Of a stretch of DNA of 42,256 nt, positions 8,178 to 17,122 are shown piece after piece; the first letter of the stretch is position 1, and each line of letters opens with the position of its first letter. The DNA comes from Endozoicomonas atrinae. GTDB taxonomy: Bacteria; Pseudomonadota; Gammaproteobacteria; Pseudomonadales; Endozoicomonadaceae. Both the position numbers and the translations under genes were made by a program. The notes under the pieces were generated by a model. It was not told the DNA's origin. It ran no database searches and saw nothing but the letters and a program-made list of their open reading frames with translations. The DNA is taken from positions 1 to 42,256 of the forward strand of contig NZ_LUKQ02000019.1 in assembly GCF_001647025.1 (NCBI RefSeq), written 5' to 3'.

Positions 8178-9137
8178 ATGAATAAGTTTTCACTGCCATC
8201 TCTGCAAACCCTGCGTACCTTCGAGAGTTGTTACCGGCTTGGCAGTTTCACCAAGGCAGCTGGCGAGTTGAATATCAGTCAGGGGGCTGTCAGCCAGCAC
8301 ATAAAATCGCTGGAAATCAGGCTTGGTTTTGCTGTGTTCCTGAGGGAAGGTCGACGTATTGTGCCGACCCCATCAGGCAGAGCCCTGCTTCATGTGGTCA
8401 ATGAGAGCTTAACTCGAATTACCGAAGTGATTTATGCTGAGCGCAGCAAGCAATGCGAGGATGAATTGATTGTTTCTTCTTTGCCGGGATTTGCTATTCG
8501 CTGGCTGTTTCCCAGGCTGGTTAATTTTGAGAAAGTCATCCCCGACGTTCGGTTATCCGTTAATGCCATATCAAACCCAATGGACTTCTCTCTCCATCAT
8601 GCCCATCTGGCAATTGTATATACCCATGAGGCAGTATCTTCATCCGACAGCTCAGACTCTGGCCTGTTCAGTGAATCTATTTTTCCTGTCTGCTCCCCGG
8701 CTTTTGCAGAGGCACATGGTTTGAATGGTAACAAGGACGATGCCAGCCGGTTTATCAATAGGCTGCCAGAGTTGACACTGTTATACGACATAAGCTCCGC
8801 AAGGCAGGCGCATCCTGATATCTGGTCATACTGGGCAGACTCTCAGGGTGTTGACCTGACAAAAAGCCATGTCCAAAAGTACAGTCAGTCCAATATTACG
8901 TTGCAGCTGGCAGAACTTGGTCATGGTGTCGCTATGGGAAGAACTTCCCTGGTGATGGATGCTATCAGGAAAGGGCAACTGATCCAGTTACAACCGGCTC
9001 AGATACGGAATCCCTGCCGTTATCATCTGCAGATTTATCCCGGGTTATCCAGACACCGGGGAGTAGAAATTTTTTCAAAAACGCTTCGATTAATGACTCA
9101 AGAGATCGAAGAGTTTGAAAATAGTTATCTTTATTAG
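8178..9137 (+). CDS. LysR family transcriptional regulator
   Basis: A 319-residue DNA-binding regulator. Residues 5-64 form the winged helix-turn-helix: LQTLRTFESCYRLGSFTKAA, LNISQGAVSQHIKSLE, then LGFAVFLREGRRIVPTPSG. The remainder is a periplasmic-binding-protein-like effector domain (YAERSKQCEDELIVSSLPGFAIRW onward). The SLPGFAIRWLFPRL segment resembles the GcvA/AmpR branch. It is divergent from nhaC and probably regulates it. Its TAG stop (9135-9137) lies inside the first bases of the palindromic element at 9134-9390, so that element supplies the end of the gene. No strong ribosome site is visible before the ATG. Confidence 0.92.
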   Translation: MNKFSLPSLQTLRTFESCYRLGSFTKAAGELNISQGAVSQHIKSLEIRLGFAVFLREGRRIVPTPSGRALLHVVNESLTRITEVIYAERSKQCEDELIVSSLPGFAIRWLFPRLVNFEKVIPDVRLSVNAISNPMDFSLHHAHLAIVYTHEAVSSSDSSDSGLFSESIFPVCSPAFAEAHGLNGNKDDASRFINRLPELTLLYDISSARQAHPDIWSYWADSQGVDLTKSHVQKYSQSNITLQLAELGHGVAMGRTSLVMDAIRKGQLIQLQPAQIRNPCRYHLQIYPGLSRHRGVEIFSKTLRLMTQEIEEFENSYLY

Positions 9138-9390
9138 GCTCAGTGGCACATATAGCCGTCTTCCACGAGGCGGACTGGTGTAGGTGTAGTGGTTCTACAT
9201 CAAACCAGTCCAACGAAGCTGGAAGGCGGCTATACGTGCCAGACTGCGCGTCCCGCCCTCGGGCTCAAACCAGGGCGCCCGTGACGTCGTTGCAGGAACT
9301 TGAAAGACGTTTGTATTCCTGCGTTCCTGCGCCTTGCCACAAACGCTCTGGTTTGAGCTGAGCCTGCAACCTTATGTCAACAGAGCCTAA
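9134..9390. mobile_element. Nested palindromic element (MITE-like)
   Basis: The element is bounded by perfect inverted ends TTAGGCTC (9134-9141) and GAGCCTAA (9383-9390). Inside are two large imperfect inverted repeats side by side. The first (9145-9240) pairs GGCACATATAGCCGTCTTCCA with GGCACGTATAGCCGCCTTCCA, read on the opposite strand. The second (9263-9358) pairs GCTCAAACCAG with CTGGTTTGAGC, and holds a further hairpin GCAGGAAC/GTTCCTGC (9292-9330). No protein of substance is encoded. Size, ends and structure fit a miniature inverted-repeat transposable element or a related intergenic repeat; its parent element is not in the window. Confidence 0.6.
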
Positions 9391-9413
9391 AAGACTCAAT
9401 CAATCCTCAAAAT

Positions 9414-9450
9414 AGTCCAGACATGCAGAAACTGAGTTGGACTCTATAAT
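9414..9450 (+). promoter_or_regulatory. Candidate pqiABC promoter/operator
   Basis: TATAAT at 9445-9450 is a perfect -10 hexamer 31 bases before the pqiA start, without a good -35. AGTCCA (9414-9419) and TGGACT (9438-9443) are inverted arms, the second abutting the -10, so a regulator bound there would block or recruit RNA polymerase. PqiABC is SoxS-induced in E. coli; I do not see a clear soxbox. Confidence 0.35.
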
Positions 9451-9481
9451 TTCATAGCAATATCTCCAGCAGTTATCAGGT

Positions 9482-10828
9482 ATGCCTTCCGACTCCCCAT
9501 TGCTTGCAGCCTGTCAGGAATGTGGCATGGTTTCTCGAGTACCCAGTTTACTTGAAGATCAGGTCGCATCATGCCCGCGCTGTGGTAACTCGCTCGTTAC
9601 ACGAATCAAAGGCTGCCACAGCAAAGTATTTGCCTATGGCCTGGCAGCATTGATACTGCAGGGAGTCAGCTGTTTCTTTCCCTTTATGGCGATAGATGTT
9701 GAGGGAATATCACAGCAGGTCGCACTGATTGATGTATTGATTGTATTCTTCTACTTCAATAAGGCTGCACTGGCCTCATTATTGCTGCTGACTATCATTT
9801 TTCTGCCTGCATTCTACTTGATGGGGTTGATGATTCTGTTTGCCATGGCCTGGTACTCAGCAACATCGCAACAGTACCTTGGTGATTCCACGTGGGTTAA
9901 ACGGCTTTTTCGTTTTGTGTTTTGTGTGGAACCCTGGTTGCTGGTGGATATTTTCTTTATAGGCGCCCTGGTCAGCATTATTAAAATGGCGTCCCTGTCC
10001 GATATCAGCATTGGTATTGCTTTCTGGACTTACTTTGTTTTTGCCCTGCTGGTGGTTAAATGCTCCCGCATGGCAGACAGGCACTGGCTTTGCACTTATC
10101 TTTTTTCACCGATCAGTACGGCAGATGTTCAGCCCGGAGACAGTCACCTGACCGGTAATCATCTGGTTTGCCATTTGTGTGGCCAGATTAATCCCGCCAC
10201 AGATGGCAACGTTGATAAAGTTCCGCACTGTCAGCGCTGCCATTTTCGACTGTACCCATACAACCCCGGTCAAAGTATCAGGCTTACGACAGCGGTACTG
10301 ATGACGTCATTGATCTTTTACTTTCCGGCAAATCTGTACCCCATGATGTACACCACCAGTTTTGGTGACTCGGACGGCTCCACCATCATGGATGGCGTGA
10401 TATTACTCTGGAAGCTGGGTTCTTATCCGGTTGCGCTGGTGATTCTGACCGCCAGTATTATTCTGCCACTGACCAAGATGCTGATTCTGATCCACCTGCT
10501 CTGGTCCCAGCGCAGGCGGGAAGAAGAGGTCTCGAAGGTGGTTCTTGAGAGACTAAAACTCTATCGGTTTATTGAGGTTATTGGGCGTTGGTCGATGATT
10601 GATGTCTTCGTTGTCGCGATCCTTGCAGCGCTGGTTCAATTTGGTGAGCTTATGCGTGTTACGCCTGGCAGAGCGGTCTTTTATTTTGCCCTGGTGGTGA
10701 TCTTTACCCTGCTCTCCACACGATTTTTCGATCCACGAATTCTCTGGGAAAACATTCCCTGCACTCAAGACAATGGACATATGACCTCCAAGGGCTGCCT
10801 GAGGTTTGACCAAAAGGCAGAGCTTTAA
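9482..10828 (+). CDS. pqiA: Intermembrane transport protein PqiA
   Basis: A 448-residue inner-membrane protein of the PqiA/YebS family, partner of the PqiB tunnel in moving lipids between the membranes and in resistance to membrane stress. It is two copies of one module. Each starts with a zinc-ribbon-like cysteine set, C11-C14-C31-C34 and C230-C233-C250-C253, followed by about four membrane spans. The second module has FYFPANLYPMMY and GRWSMIDVFVVAILAALVQFG, typical of the family. The ATG at 9482 has only a weak ribosome site (CAGG close by). The stop overlaps the pqiB start by one base (TAATG), so translation is likely coupled. Confidence 0.95.
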   Translation: MPSDSPLLAACQECGMVSRVPSLLEDQVASCPRCGNSLVTRIKGCHSKVFAYGLAALILQGVSCFFPFMAIDVEGISQQVALIDVLIVFFYFNKAALASLLLLTIIFLPAFYLMGLMILFAMAWYSATSQQYLGDSTWVKRLFRFVFCVEPWLLVDIFFIGALVSIIKMASLSDISIGIAFWTYFVFALLVVKCSRMADRHWLCTYLFSPISTADVQPGDSHLTGNHLVCHLCGQINPATDGNVDKVPHCQRCHFRLYPYNPGQSIRLTTAVLMTSLIFYFPANLYPMMYTTSFGDSDGSTIMDGVILLWKLGSYPVALVILTASIILPLTKMLILIHLLWSQRRREEEVSKVVLERLKLYRFIEVIGRWSMIDVFVVAILAALVQFGELMRVTPGRAVFYFALVVIFTLLSTRFFDPRILWENIPCTQDNGHMTSKGCLRFDQKAEL

Positions 10829-12486
10829 TGGACGAACAAAAACCAACAGCAACGGTATCCCCGGACCGGCATTTTTCTCCAGTCTGGATCATCCCGATTG
10901 TGTCGTTGATTGTGGCCGGCTGGATGGTCTATCAGTACATGAGTCAGCAGGGACCTGAGATCCATTTAACCGTACAGACTGCCGAGGGAGTGGTGCCAGA
11001 CAAAACACTGGTTAAAGTGCGCAGTGTCAAAGTGGGTATGGTGACTGCCGTCAAATTGAGTAAAGACTACAGTCAGATTGACCTGACGGTTCGAATGGAC
11101 AGTGGTACCGATCGCATGTTGCGTAAAGACAGCGAGTTCTGGCTGGTGAAGCCACGCATTGGCACTGAAGGTGTGACCGGTTTGGAAACCCTGCTTTCAG
11201 GCCCTTATATAGAGCTGGAACCCGGTGATTCAAAAGAGAAGCGATCTGATTTTGTCATGCTCAGTGCCCCTCCCATTGCAGGGCCTGACATCAAGGGAAC
11301 CCGGGTGATACTGGTTGCCAGTGAGGCGGGAAAACTGGCCATCGGTGATCCAGTCATGTTTGAAGGTTATGTGGTGGGGCGGGTTGAGAAAACCGGATTT
11401 GATGTGGATAAACACCGGGCTACCTATCAGCTGTTTATCTTCCAGCCATACAGTGGTCTGCTTCGAACCCGCAGTCGGTTCTGGCTCAACTCGGGTATGG
11501 ACATTAATCTGAACGCCCAGGGATTCAGTATCGACTTTGCTTCGTTGGAAACGTTGATTTCCGGTGGAGTCACTTTTGCGGTTCCTGAGGGCTCCCCGGA
11601 AGGGGAGCAGTTAAATGGAGAAATGCCTGAGTTTGAACTCTATGACAATCTCCAGGATGTTCGGGCGAATATGTATGAGAAGCTGATCCCCTATGCCATG
11701 TTGTTTGCTGATTCTGTGCGTGGCCTCTCACCGGGAGCCCCGGTTGAGTATCGTGGCATTCGTATCGGCACGGTAAAGCAGGTTCCTTTTGTGCTGAGCG
11801 GAAAGGCCTCGGTGGCTACCATGAAAATTCCTGTCCTGGTCAATATCGAGCTTGAACGTATTGATCACCTGGCATCTTCCCGGGAAACCATTGATCAGCT
11901 GGAACAGAGCTTTGCAGATGCCTTTAAAAATGGCCTTCGTGCATCCCTCAAAACGGCAAACTTTCTTTCAGGCTCTTTGTATATTGATATCGACTTTTAT
12001 CCCGATGAAGTGCACGCCTCCAAACCCGATGCTGTCAGAACGTATTATGGTTATAACGTATTTCCGACCATAGAGGGTGAGTTTGTTCTGCTGCAGCATC
12101 AAATTGAACATATTCTTACCAAGCTGGAAAAACTGCCTGTTGATAAGACGGTTGATTATTTGAACCAGAGTCTTGTGCGTCTTGATGGGGCGGGTCAACA
12201 GCTTCAGAAAACACTGAAGGACGTCGACAGCCTGCTGGCGCAGAAAGAGACGCAGCAACTTCCACAGACTGCCCATAGAACCCTGGCCGATCTGAGGTCT
12301 ATTTTGAAAGGGTTTAGTCCCGACTCGACTAACTACGCAGAAATTGCACAAGTACTGTTGCGCATCAATCAGGCGTTGGGGCAGCTGGATCCCTTACTGA
12401 AAACCTTAAATGAACAGCCAGACGCCCTTATTTTTGGCACAAAAGGAGTGGCTGATCCTATCCCTGTCAAAGGAAGCAACCCATGA
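10828..12486 (+). CDS. pqiB: Intermembrane transport protein PqiB (MCE protein)
   Basis: A 552-residue protein, against 546 in E. coli PqiB. One membrane span (about residues 14-33) anchors it in the inner membrane. Three MCE/MlaD domains follow, each opening with a V(R)-x-x-G-x-x-V-G pattern: near residue 58 (VRSVKVGMVTAV), near 165 (GYVVGRVEKTGFD) and near 310 (YRGIRIGTVKQV). The C-terminal third, rich in Leu and Gln, forms the helical needle that reaches to the outer membrane. MCE rings stack into a hydrophobic channel for phospholipids. It overlaps pqiA by one base and pqiC by four. Confidence 0.95.
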   Translation: MDEQKPTATVSPDRHFSPVWIIPIVSLIVAGWMVYQYMSQQGPEIHLTVQTAEGVVPDKTLVKVRSVKVGMVTAVKLSKDYSQIDLTVRMDSGTDRMLRKDSEFWLVKPRIGTEGVTGLETLLSGPYIELEPGDSKEKRSDFVMLSAPPIAGPDIKGTRVILVASEAGKLAIGDPVMFEGYVVGRVEKTGFDVDKHRATYQLFIFQPYSGLLRTRSRFWLNSGMDINLNAQGFSIDFASLETLISGGVTFAVPEGSPEGEQLNGEMPEFELYDNLQDVRANMYEKLIPYAMLFADSVRGLSPGAPVEYRGIRIGTVKQVPFVLSGKASVATMKIPVLVNIELERIDHLASSRETIDQLEQSFADAFKNGLRASLKTANFLSGSLYIDIDFYPDEVHASKPDAVRTYYGYNVFPTIEGEFVLLQHQIEHILTKLEKLPVDKTVDYLNQSLVRLDGAGQQLQKTLKDVDSLLAQKETQQLPQTAHRTLADLRSILKGFSPDSTNYAEIAQVLLRINQALGQLDPLLKTLNEQPDALIFGTKGVADPIPVKGSNP

Positions 12487-13082
12487 AAGTATTGCTCGCT
12501 GTTACGGTTATCCTATCCTTGCTGGCAGGGTGCGGTGCGAAAGCACCTCAGACAAAAAGCTATCTTCTTGAACCTGTACCAATCAAAGCGAATGCTGACT
12601 ATAAGGCGTCGAAACCCATCATTGTTCTTGCACCGGTTGGCATGGATAACCTTCTCGGCAGTAAAGGTATTGTCTACCAAACGTCACCGACTGAGGCGGT
12701 GGTTGCTCAACAGCATCTTTGGGCAGAGAATATTTCGACGCAGTTATCGAACCGTCTTCTGGTTGGGCTACGACAGGAGCAAAATCGCTACTGGTTAGTA
12801 CAAAGCACTCCTCAGATGAATACGCCTGAAGTGGCAACCTTGCTGGTTAATGTTCAAAAATTTAATGGCAGCTACCAGGGTTATGCCGAGGTAGCCGGGG
12901 AGTGGTCTTTGCTGGATGGTCAGGGAGAGCTGTTGAAATCTCAGCCGTTCAGCTTCAAGGAGCCCCTGAACTCTGACGGTTACACTGCACTGGTGAATGC
13001 GCTGTCAAAAGCAACTGACCGGTTGATTGCTGGTCTTAGCCACGAGCTGTCAGGATTGGCCATCATGAATAATGGTCAGTGA
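12483..13082 (+). CDS. pqiC: Outer-membrane lipoprotein PqiC
   Basis: A 199-residue lipoprotein (187 in E. coli) that completes the Pqi complex at the outer membrane. The signal peptide MKVLLAVTVILSLLAGC ends in a lipobox (LAGC) with the acylated Cys at 17; the next residues GAKAP do not include Asp at +2, so Lol-dependent export to the outer membrane is expected. It belongs to the ABC-type transport auxiliary lipoprotein family (DUF330). Its ATG overlaps the pqiB stop (ATGA). It ends three bases from the convergent comF stop, with no room for a separate terminator. Confidence 0.92.
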   Translation: MKVLLAVTVILSLLAGCGAKAPQTKSYLLEPVPIKANADYKASKPIIVLAPVGMDNLLGSKGIVYQTSPTEAVVAQQHLWAENISTQLSNRLLVGLRQEQNRYWLVQSTPQMNTPEVATLLVNVQKFNGSYQGYAEVAGEWSLLDGQGELLKSQPFSFKEPLNSDGYTALVNALSKATDRLIAGLSHELSGLAIMNNGQ

Positions 13083-13085
13083 TGA

Positions 13086-13814
13086 TCAGGCTTCTGGTGT
13101 TCGGGCAATACTCCAGATATCCACGCGTTCAACACCGCTTTTTTTCAACAGTCGGGTTATCTCACTGACGGTGGCACCTGTGGTTACCACATCATCGACT
13201 AAGGCAACGTGCTTCCACTCTGGTTTACGGTTCAAAGTAAACGCATTGCGAATGTTTTTCTGCCGGGCGGTAGCGTCCAGGCTTTGCTGAGGCGCTGAGT
13301 GAATGATTCTTTTGATCAACTGTTGGTCAATGTTCAGGCCTTGGGTGTTGAGCTGTTTTTTCAGGGCTTTGGTCAGCAGTAGCGTCTGGTCATAGCCTCT
13401 TTCCCGCAACCTTTTGCGGTGCAGTGGTACCGGCAGCATGATTTCTGGCCACTGATCATCAAGGTAATAGTCCATCAACAATTCAGCGAGTGATGACGCC
13501 ATTGGCTTTATCAGTTCCAGTCTGGACTGGTATTTCACCATGTGTAATATCCGGTTGACAGGAAAATGGTACAGAAATGGTGAAAGGCAGTGGTCAAATA
13601 ATGGCGGTTGCTTCAGACACTGGCCACAAATGCCCGTTTCACTGTCTTGAATGGGCAGGCCGCAGCACGAGCAAAAGCACTGCGGGGCAGGGCATGTTGC
13701 CAGACATAGATGGCAGAGCGGTTGGGCAAGCGTTGTAAAGCCCCGGCAAAGAATGCATTTGATCTGTATTTTTTGTTTAAAATTAGACCAGTTGTAAACC
13801 TTTAAGAATTTCAT
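13086..13814 (-). CDS. comF: ComF family phosphoribosyltransferase-like protein
   Basis: A 242-residue protein of the ComF/GntX family, involved in using external DNA for transformation or as nutrient. The N-terminus has zinc-finger cysteines (CILC, CHLC, CSCCGLPI, CGQC). The C-terminal phosphoribosyltransferase domain has LPVPLHRKRLRERGYDQ and the PRPP loop HVALVDDVVTTGAT near residue 210. It lies divergent from bioB with 187 bases between the starts, an arrangement common in gammaproteobacteria. No clear ribosome site precedes the ATG. Whether it has a nucleotide substrate is unknown for the family. Confidence 0.9.
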   Translation of the reverse strand: MKFLKVYNWSNFKQKIQIKCILCRGFTTLAQPLCHLCLATCPAPQCFCSCCGLPIQDSETGICGQCLKQPPLFDHCLSPFLYHFPVNRILHMVKYQSRLELIKPMASSLAELLMDYYLDDQWPEIMLPVPLHRKRLRERGYDQTLLLTKALKKQLNTQGLNIDQQLIKRIIHSAPQQSLDATARQKNIRNAFTLNRKPEWKHVALVDDVVTTGATVSEITRLLKKSGVERVDIWSIARTPEA

Positions 13815-13903
13815 AGATTGACGGTGACTGTAATTCCGTTATCATCTTTCGCATCTTTATTATGAAAATGTCGTTGTACTTATTGGCAGTGTCATTTTCA
13901 TGG

Positions 13904-13947
13904 TTGTTAACTCAAAGAATTAATAAAACTCAGGTCTCCGTTAACAA
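13904..13947. promoter_or_regulatory. Inverted repeat upstream of bioB, possible BirA-type operator
   Basis: TTGTTAAC (13904-13911) and GTTAACAA (13940-13947) are perfect inverted arms 28 bases apart, between 55 and 98 bases before bioB. The halves resemble BirA boxes (TTGTAAACC/GGTTTACAA), but the gap is about 13 bases longer than the usual 14-16. A perfect left half TTGTAAACC also occurs at 13792-13800 inside comF, without a matching right half. Biotin repression is therefore plausible but not shown. Confidence 0.3.
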
Positions 13948-14001
13948 GGGTTTTGCTCCCAGTGACCGGTGTTTCAGTGAAGTGCTCCCCCAGAGGATGT
14001 C

Positions 14002-15117
14002 ATGACCAGTACCAGCCCAGCTTTAGCAGAAAATTTCTCCAGCCCTCTTCGCCATGACTGGACTCTCTCAGAAGTAGAAGCGCTTTTCCAAAAGCCGTTC
14101 AATGATCTTATCTTTCAGGCCCAACTGGCTCACAGAGAACATTTTGATCCAAACCAGGTGCAAGTTAGCACATTGCTGTCGATCAAGACGGGCGCCTGTC
14201 CAGAGGACTGTAAATATTGCCCCCAGAGTGGCCACTACAACACCGGTCTGGAAAAAGAGAAATTGATGGAAGTAAAAAAGGTGCTGGAGGAAGCTCAACG
14301 GGCCAAGGCATCCGGAGCTACGCGTTTCTGTATGGGGGCCGCCTGGAAAAATCCTCCCGCCAAAGACATGCCCTACATCATTGAGATGATCAAAGGTGTA
14401 AAAGAACTGGGCCTTGAGTCCTGTATGACTCTGGGCATGCTGAGCGAGGATCAGGCATCGGAGCTGGCTCAGGCAGGACTGGACTACTACAACCACAACC
14501 TTGATACCTCGCCAGAGTTCTATGGCAACATCATTACCACCCGTACTTACTCTGACCGTTTGAACACCCTGTCTTTTGTCCGGGAAGCGGGTATGAATGT
14601 CTGCAGTGGAGGTATTGTGGGCCTGGGTGAAACCGAGCGCGATCGTGCCGGGATGCTGGTTCAGCTGGCCAACATGCCCAAACATCCGGAGAGTGTACCC
14701 ATCAATATGCTGGTGAAAGTCGCCGGTACGCCATTGGAAGACGTTGATGCGGTGGAAGGTATTGATTTTGTCCGCACCATTGCCGTGGCCAAAATTATGA
14801 TGCCGGCATCCAATGTTCGCTTGTCTGCCGGACGGGAGCAGATGAGTGATGAGCTTCAGGCTCTGGCATTTCTTGCGGGTGCCAACTCAATCTTCCTTGG
14901 AGACAAGCTGCTGACAACCGCCAACCCCGAAGCGAATAAGGATCGACAGCTGTTTGAAAAGCTTGGCATCAATAAAGGCCATGACTGGGGTGAGCTATTG
15001 GCGCCACAAACATGCCCGATCAAAGCGATGTACGATGCTGAAAAAAGCAATGATCATTATTACGATGCGATGGCCGAAGCGAGCAAGTCTGATCGAAATA
15101 TGGCTGGTCATGGCTGA
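14002..15117 (+). CDS. bioB: Biotin synthase BioB
   Basis: A 371-residue radical SAM enzyme (346 in E. coli) that inserts sulfur into dethiobiotin, the last step of biotin synthesis. The cluster motif is CPEDCKYC with C66, C70 and C73; the second-cluster and substrate segments [19 protein letters not shown] and NVRLSAGRE are in order. GAGGA lies four bases before the ATG. It opens the operon bioB-F-H-C-D; its TGA overlaps the bioF ATG by one base, pointing to translational coupling. The extra length is at both ends. Confidence 0.98.
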   Translation: MTSTSPALAENFSSPLRHDWTLSEVEALFQKPFNDLIFQAQLAHREHFDPNQVQVSTLLSIKTGACPEDCKYCPQSGHYNTGLEKEKLMEVKKVLEEAQRAKASGATRFCMGAAWKNPPAKDMPYIIEMIKGVKELGLESCMTLGMLSEDQASELAQAGLDYYNHNLDTSPEFYGNIITTRTYSDRLNTLSFVREAGMNVCSGGIVGLGETERDRAGMLVQLANMPKHPESVPINMLVKVAGTPLEDVDAVEGIDFVRTIAVAKIMMPASNVRLSAGREQMSDELQALAFLAGANSIFLGDKLLTTANPEANKDRQLFEKLGINKGHDWGELLAPQTCPIKAMYDAEKSNDHYYDAMAEASKSDRNMAGHG

Positions 15118-16346
15118 TGAGCTTCAATCTGGAACAGGATCTTGAGGCTCGTTATGCTGCAGGCCTCTATCGCCGTCGTAAAACGCTGGACTCTCCCCAG
15201 GGGCCTGAGGTCATTATCAATGGCCAGCACTATCTAGCGTTCTGCAGCAATGACTACCTTGGGCTGGCAAACCATCCGGATGTCATAGCGAGCTTTCGAC
15301 AGGCAACGGATAACTATGGATTGGGTGGTGGTGCTTCACATCTGGTGGTGGGGCACAGCAGAGCACATCACCAGCTGGAAGAAGAACTCGCTGAATTTAC
15401 CGGCAGAGAGCGTGCTTTGCTCTTTTCCAACGGCTATATGGCCAATCTGGGCATTATCAGTGCTTTGCTGGGTAAGCAGGATGCGGTATTTCAGGATCGC
15501 CTGAATCATGCTTCATTGCTGGATGCCGGGCAGCTGTCTGGCGCACGTTTTCAGCGTTATCTGCATAATGATGTCGATAATCTCAACAATCGACTGCAGA
15601 AAACCAGTGCCCGACGCAAGCTGATCGTCACCGATGGTGTGTTCAGCATGGATGGCGATGTGGCGCCGGTAAAGGCACTGTCGGATCTTGCTGAGCAGTA
15701 TCAGGCCTGGCTGATGGTGGATGATGCCCATGGCTTTGGTTTCCTGGGAGAAACCGGTGGTGGAGTTGCTGAAGCTTACGGGTTAAGCCAGAAAGAGCTG
15801 CCCGTGCTGGTGGGCACATTGGGTAAAGCGTTTGGAACTTCCGGTGCGTTTGTTGCTGGGAGTGACGCGCTGATCGAGACACTGATTCAGTTTGCCCGGA
15901 CTTATATCTATACCACGTCCATGCCTCCGGCGGTGGCTTCGGCGACCCGCACCAGCCTGCTGCTTTTACAGGAACAACACTGGCGCAGGGAGCATTTGCA
16001 ATCACTGATTCAGTATTTCAGGTTTGGCTGTGAGCAGCTGGGTTTGCCCCTGATGCCTTCGCAAACACCGATACAGCCGTTACTGATTGGTTGTGAAAGA
16101 CGGGCGATGGAAATGAGCAAAAGGTTGTCTGAGCAGGGAATCCTGGTCACGGCTATCCGCCCCCCGACGGTACCGAAAGGATCTTCCCGGTTACGCATTA
16201 CCTTCAGCGCATCTCATGAGTTGCATCATGTCGACCGCCTCCTGGATGCCCTTAAAATGGCTGCACAGTCGGTAGGTACTGTAGATTTTTCTGATGAACC
16301 TGCCGTGTTGACCGATTCTTTGCCGATGACAGGAGTGTTGTCCTGA
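15117..16346 (+). CDS. bioF: 8-amino-7-oxononanoate synthase BioF
   Basis: A 409-residue PLP enzyme (384 in E. coli) joining pimeloyl-ACP and alanine. The PLP lysine is K237 in [11 protein letters not shown]; the PLP-stacking and ring-nitrogen contacts are in VDDAHGFG (D203, H205). The glycine-rich [13 protein letters not shown] is near residue 70. It overlaps bioB and bioH by one base each. The C-terminus runs about twenty residues past the usual end. Confidence 0.97.
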   Translation: MSFNLEQDLEARYAAGLYRRRKTLDSPQGPEVIINGQHYLAFCSNDYLGLANHPDVIASFRQATDNYGLGGGASHLVVGHSRAHHQLEEELAEFTGRERALLFSNGYMANLGIISALLGKQDAVFQDRLNHASLLDAGQLSGARFQRYLHNDVDNLNNRLQKTSARRKLIVTDGVFSMDGDVAPVKALSDLAEQYQAWLMVDDAHGFGFLGETGGGVAEAYGLSQKELPVLVGTLGKAFGTSGAFVAGSDALIETLIQFARTYIYTTSMPPAVASATRTSLLLLQEQHWRREHLQSLIQYFRFGCEQLGLPLMPSQTPIQPLLIGCERRAMEMSKRLSEQGILVTAIRPPTVPKGSSRLRITFSASHELHHVDRLLDALKMAAQSVGTVDFSDEPAVLTDSLPMTGVLS

Positions 16347-17122
16347 TGAGCCAGTACCCGATTGTTTTAATCAGTGGATGGGCAATGCCTGCCGGTGCGA
16401 TGGAACCCCTGGCCGAAGCTCTGGATGCCGACCATCGAAGGGTTTCCATTGTGGAGTTGCCTGGATTGGTTCGTGAGTCGGAAGCCTGCAAAACAAGCCA
16501 TGACTGGAACTCATTGCTGGCTTATCTGGATCACCAGCTGTTTGAAAAGCCAGCGGTACTGGTGGGGTGGTCGCTTGGCGGTATGCTGGCATCACTGTAT
16601 GCCAGCCGGTATCCAAATAATGTGGCAGCTGTCGTTAACCTGGGGGCTAATGCCTGTTTTGTGCAGAATGACGACTGGAAACAGGCAATGGATCCGGCGC
16701 TGTTTACCAGCTTTTATCAAGGAATGTCCCAGTCCCGTGAAAAGACACTGCAGCAGTTTGTTCTGCTCTGCAGCGCTGGCAGTCCAAGACGGAAAGAACT
16801 GTCAAAAGCTCTGCAGGCATTAATGGCTGATGCTGACCTTGATCATCAGGCTGAAGACAGCACTCTGTTGAGTCTTTTGGAAATATTGGGAAAGAGTGAT
16901 ACTCGTTCAGCATTTAGTGATATTCGCTGCCCGGTGACACATCTGTTTGGTAAAGAGGATGCTCTTGTCCCTGCGGGGGCAGCTAACGCCATAGAACAAA
17001 ATTTTCCGAAGCATCGAGTGCAGGTTCTGGATGGCGGGCATTGTTTCTTTATGGATGATCCCGAACCTGTTGTCAGTGAGGTGCGGAGACTCTCCAGTGG
17101 GACAGGGAGTGTCACAACATGA
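16346..17122 (+). CDS. bioH: Pimeloyl-ACP methyl ester esterase BioH
   Basis: A 258-residue alpha/beta hydrolase (256 in E. coli) that frees pimeloyl-ACP from its methyl ester and so ends chain elongation. The catalytic triad is visible: S76 in GWSLGG, D205 in FGKEDALVP and H232 in DGGHCFF. It starts on the bioF stop (TGATG) and its own stop overlaps bioC by four bases (ATGA). Having bioH inside the operon, unlike E. coli, means the cell makes and removes the methyl group from one transcript. Confidence 0.95.
   Translation: MSQYPIVLISGWAMPAGAMEPLAEALDADHRRVSIVELPGLVRESEACKTSHDWNSLLAYLDHQLFEKPAVLVGWSLGGMLASLYASRYPNNVAAVVNLGANACFVQNDDWKQAMDPALFTSFYQGMSQSREKTLQQFVLLCSAGSPRRKELSKALQALMADADLDHQAEDSTLLSLLEILGKSDTRSAFSDIRCPVTHLFGKEDALVPAGAANAIEQNFPKHRVQVLDGGHCFFMDDPEPVVSEVRRLSSGTGSVTT

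Noticed and set aside
9143-9361. Plus-strand frame of 72 codons
   Set aside because: Lies in the nested palindromic element; its composition follows the inverted repeats.
14068-14685. Minus-strand frame of 205 codons
   Set aside because: Lies wholly antisense to bioB, whose catalytic residues are intact.
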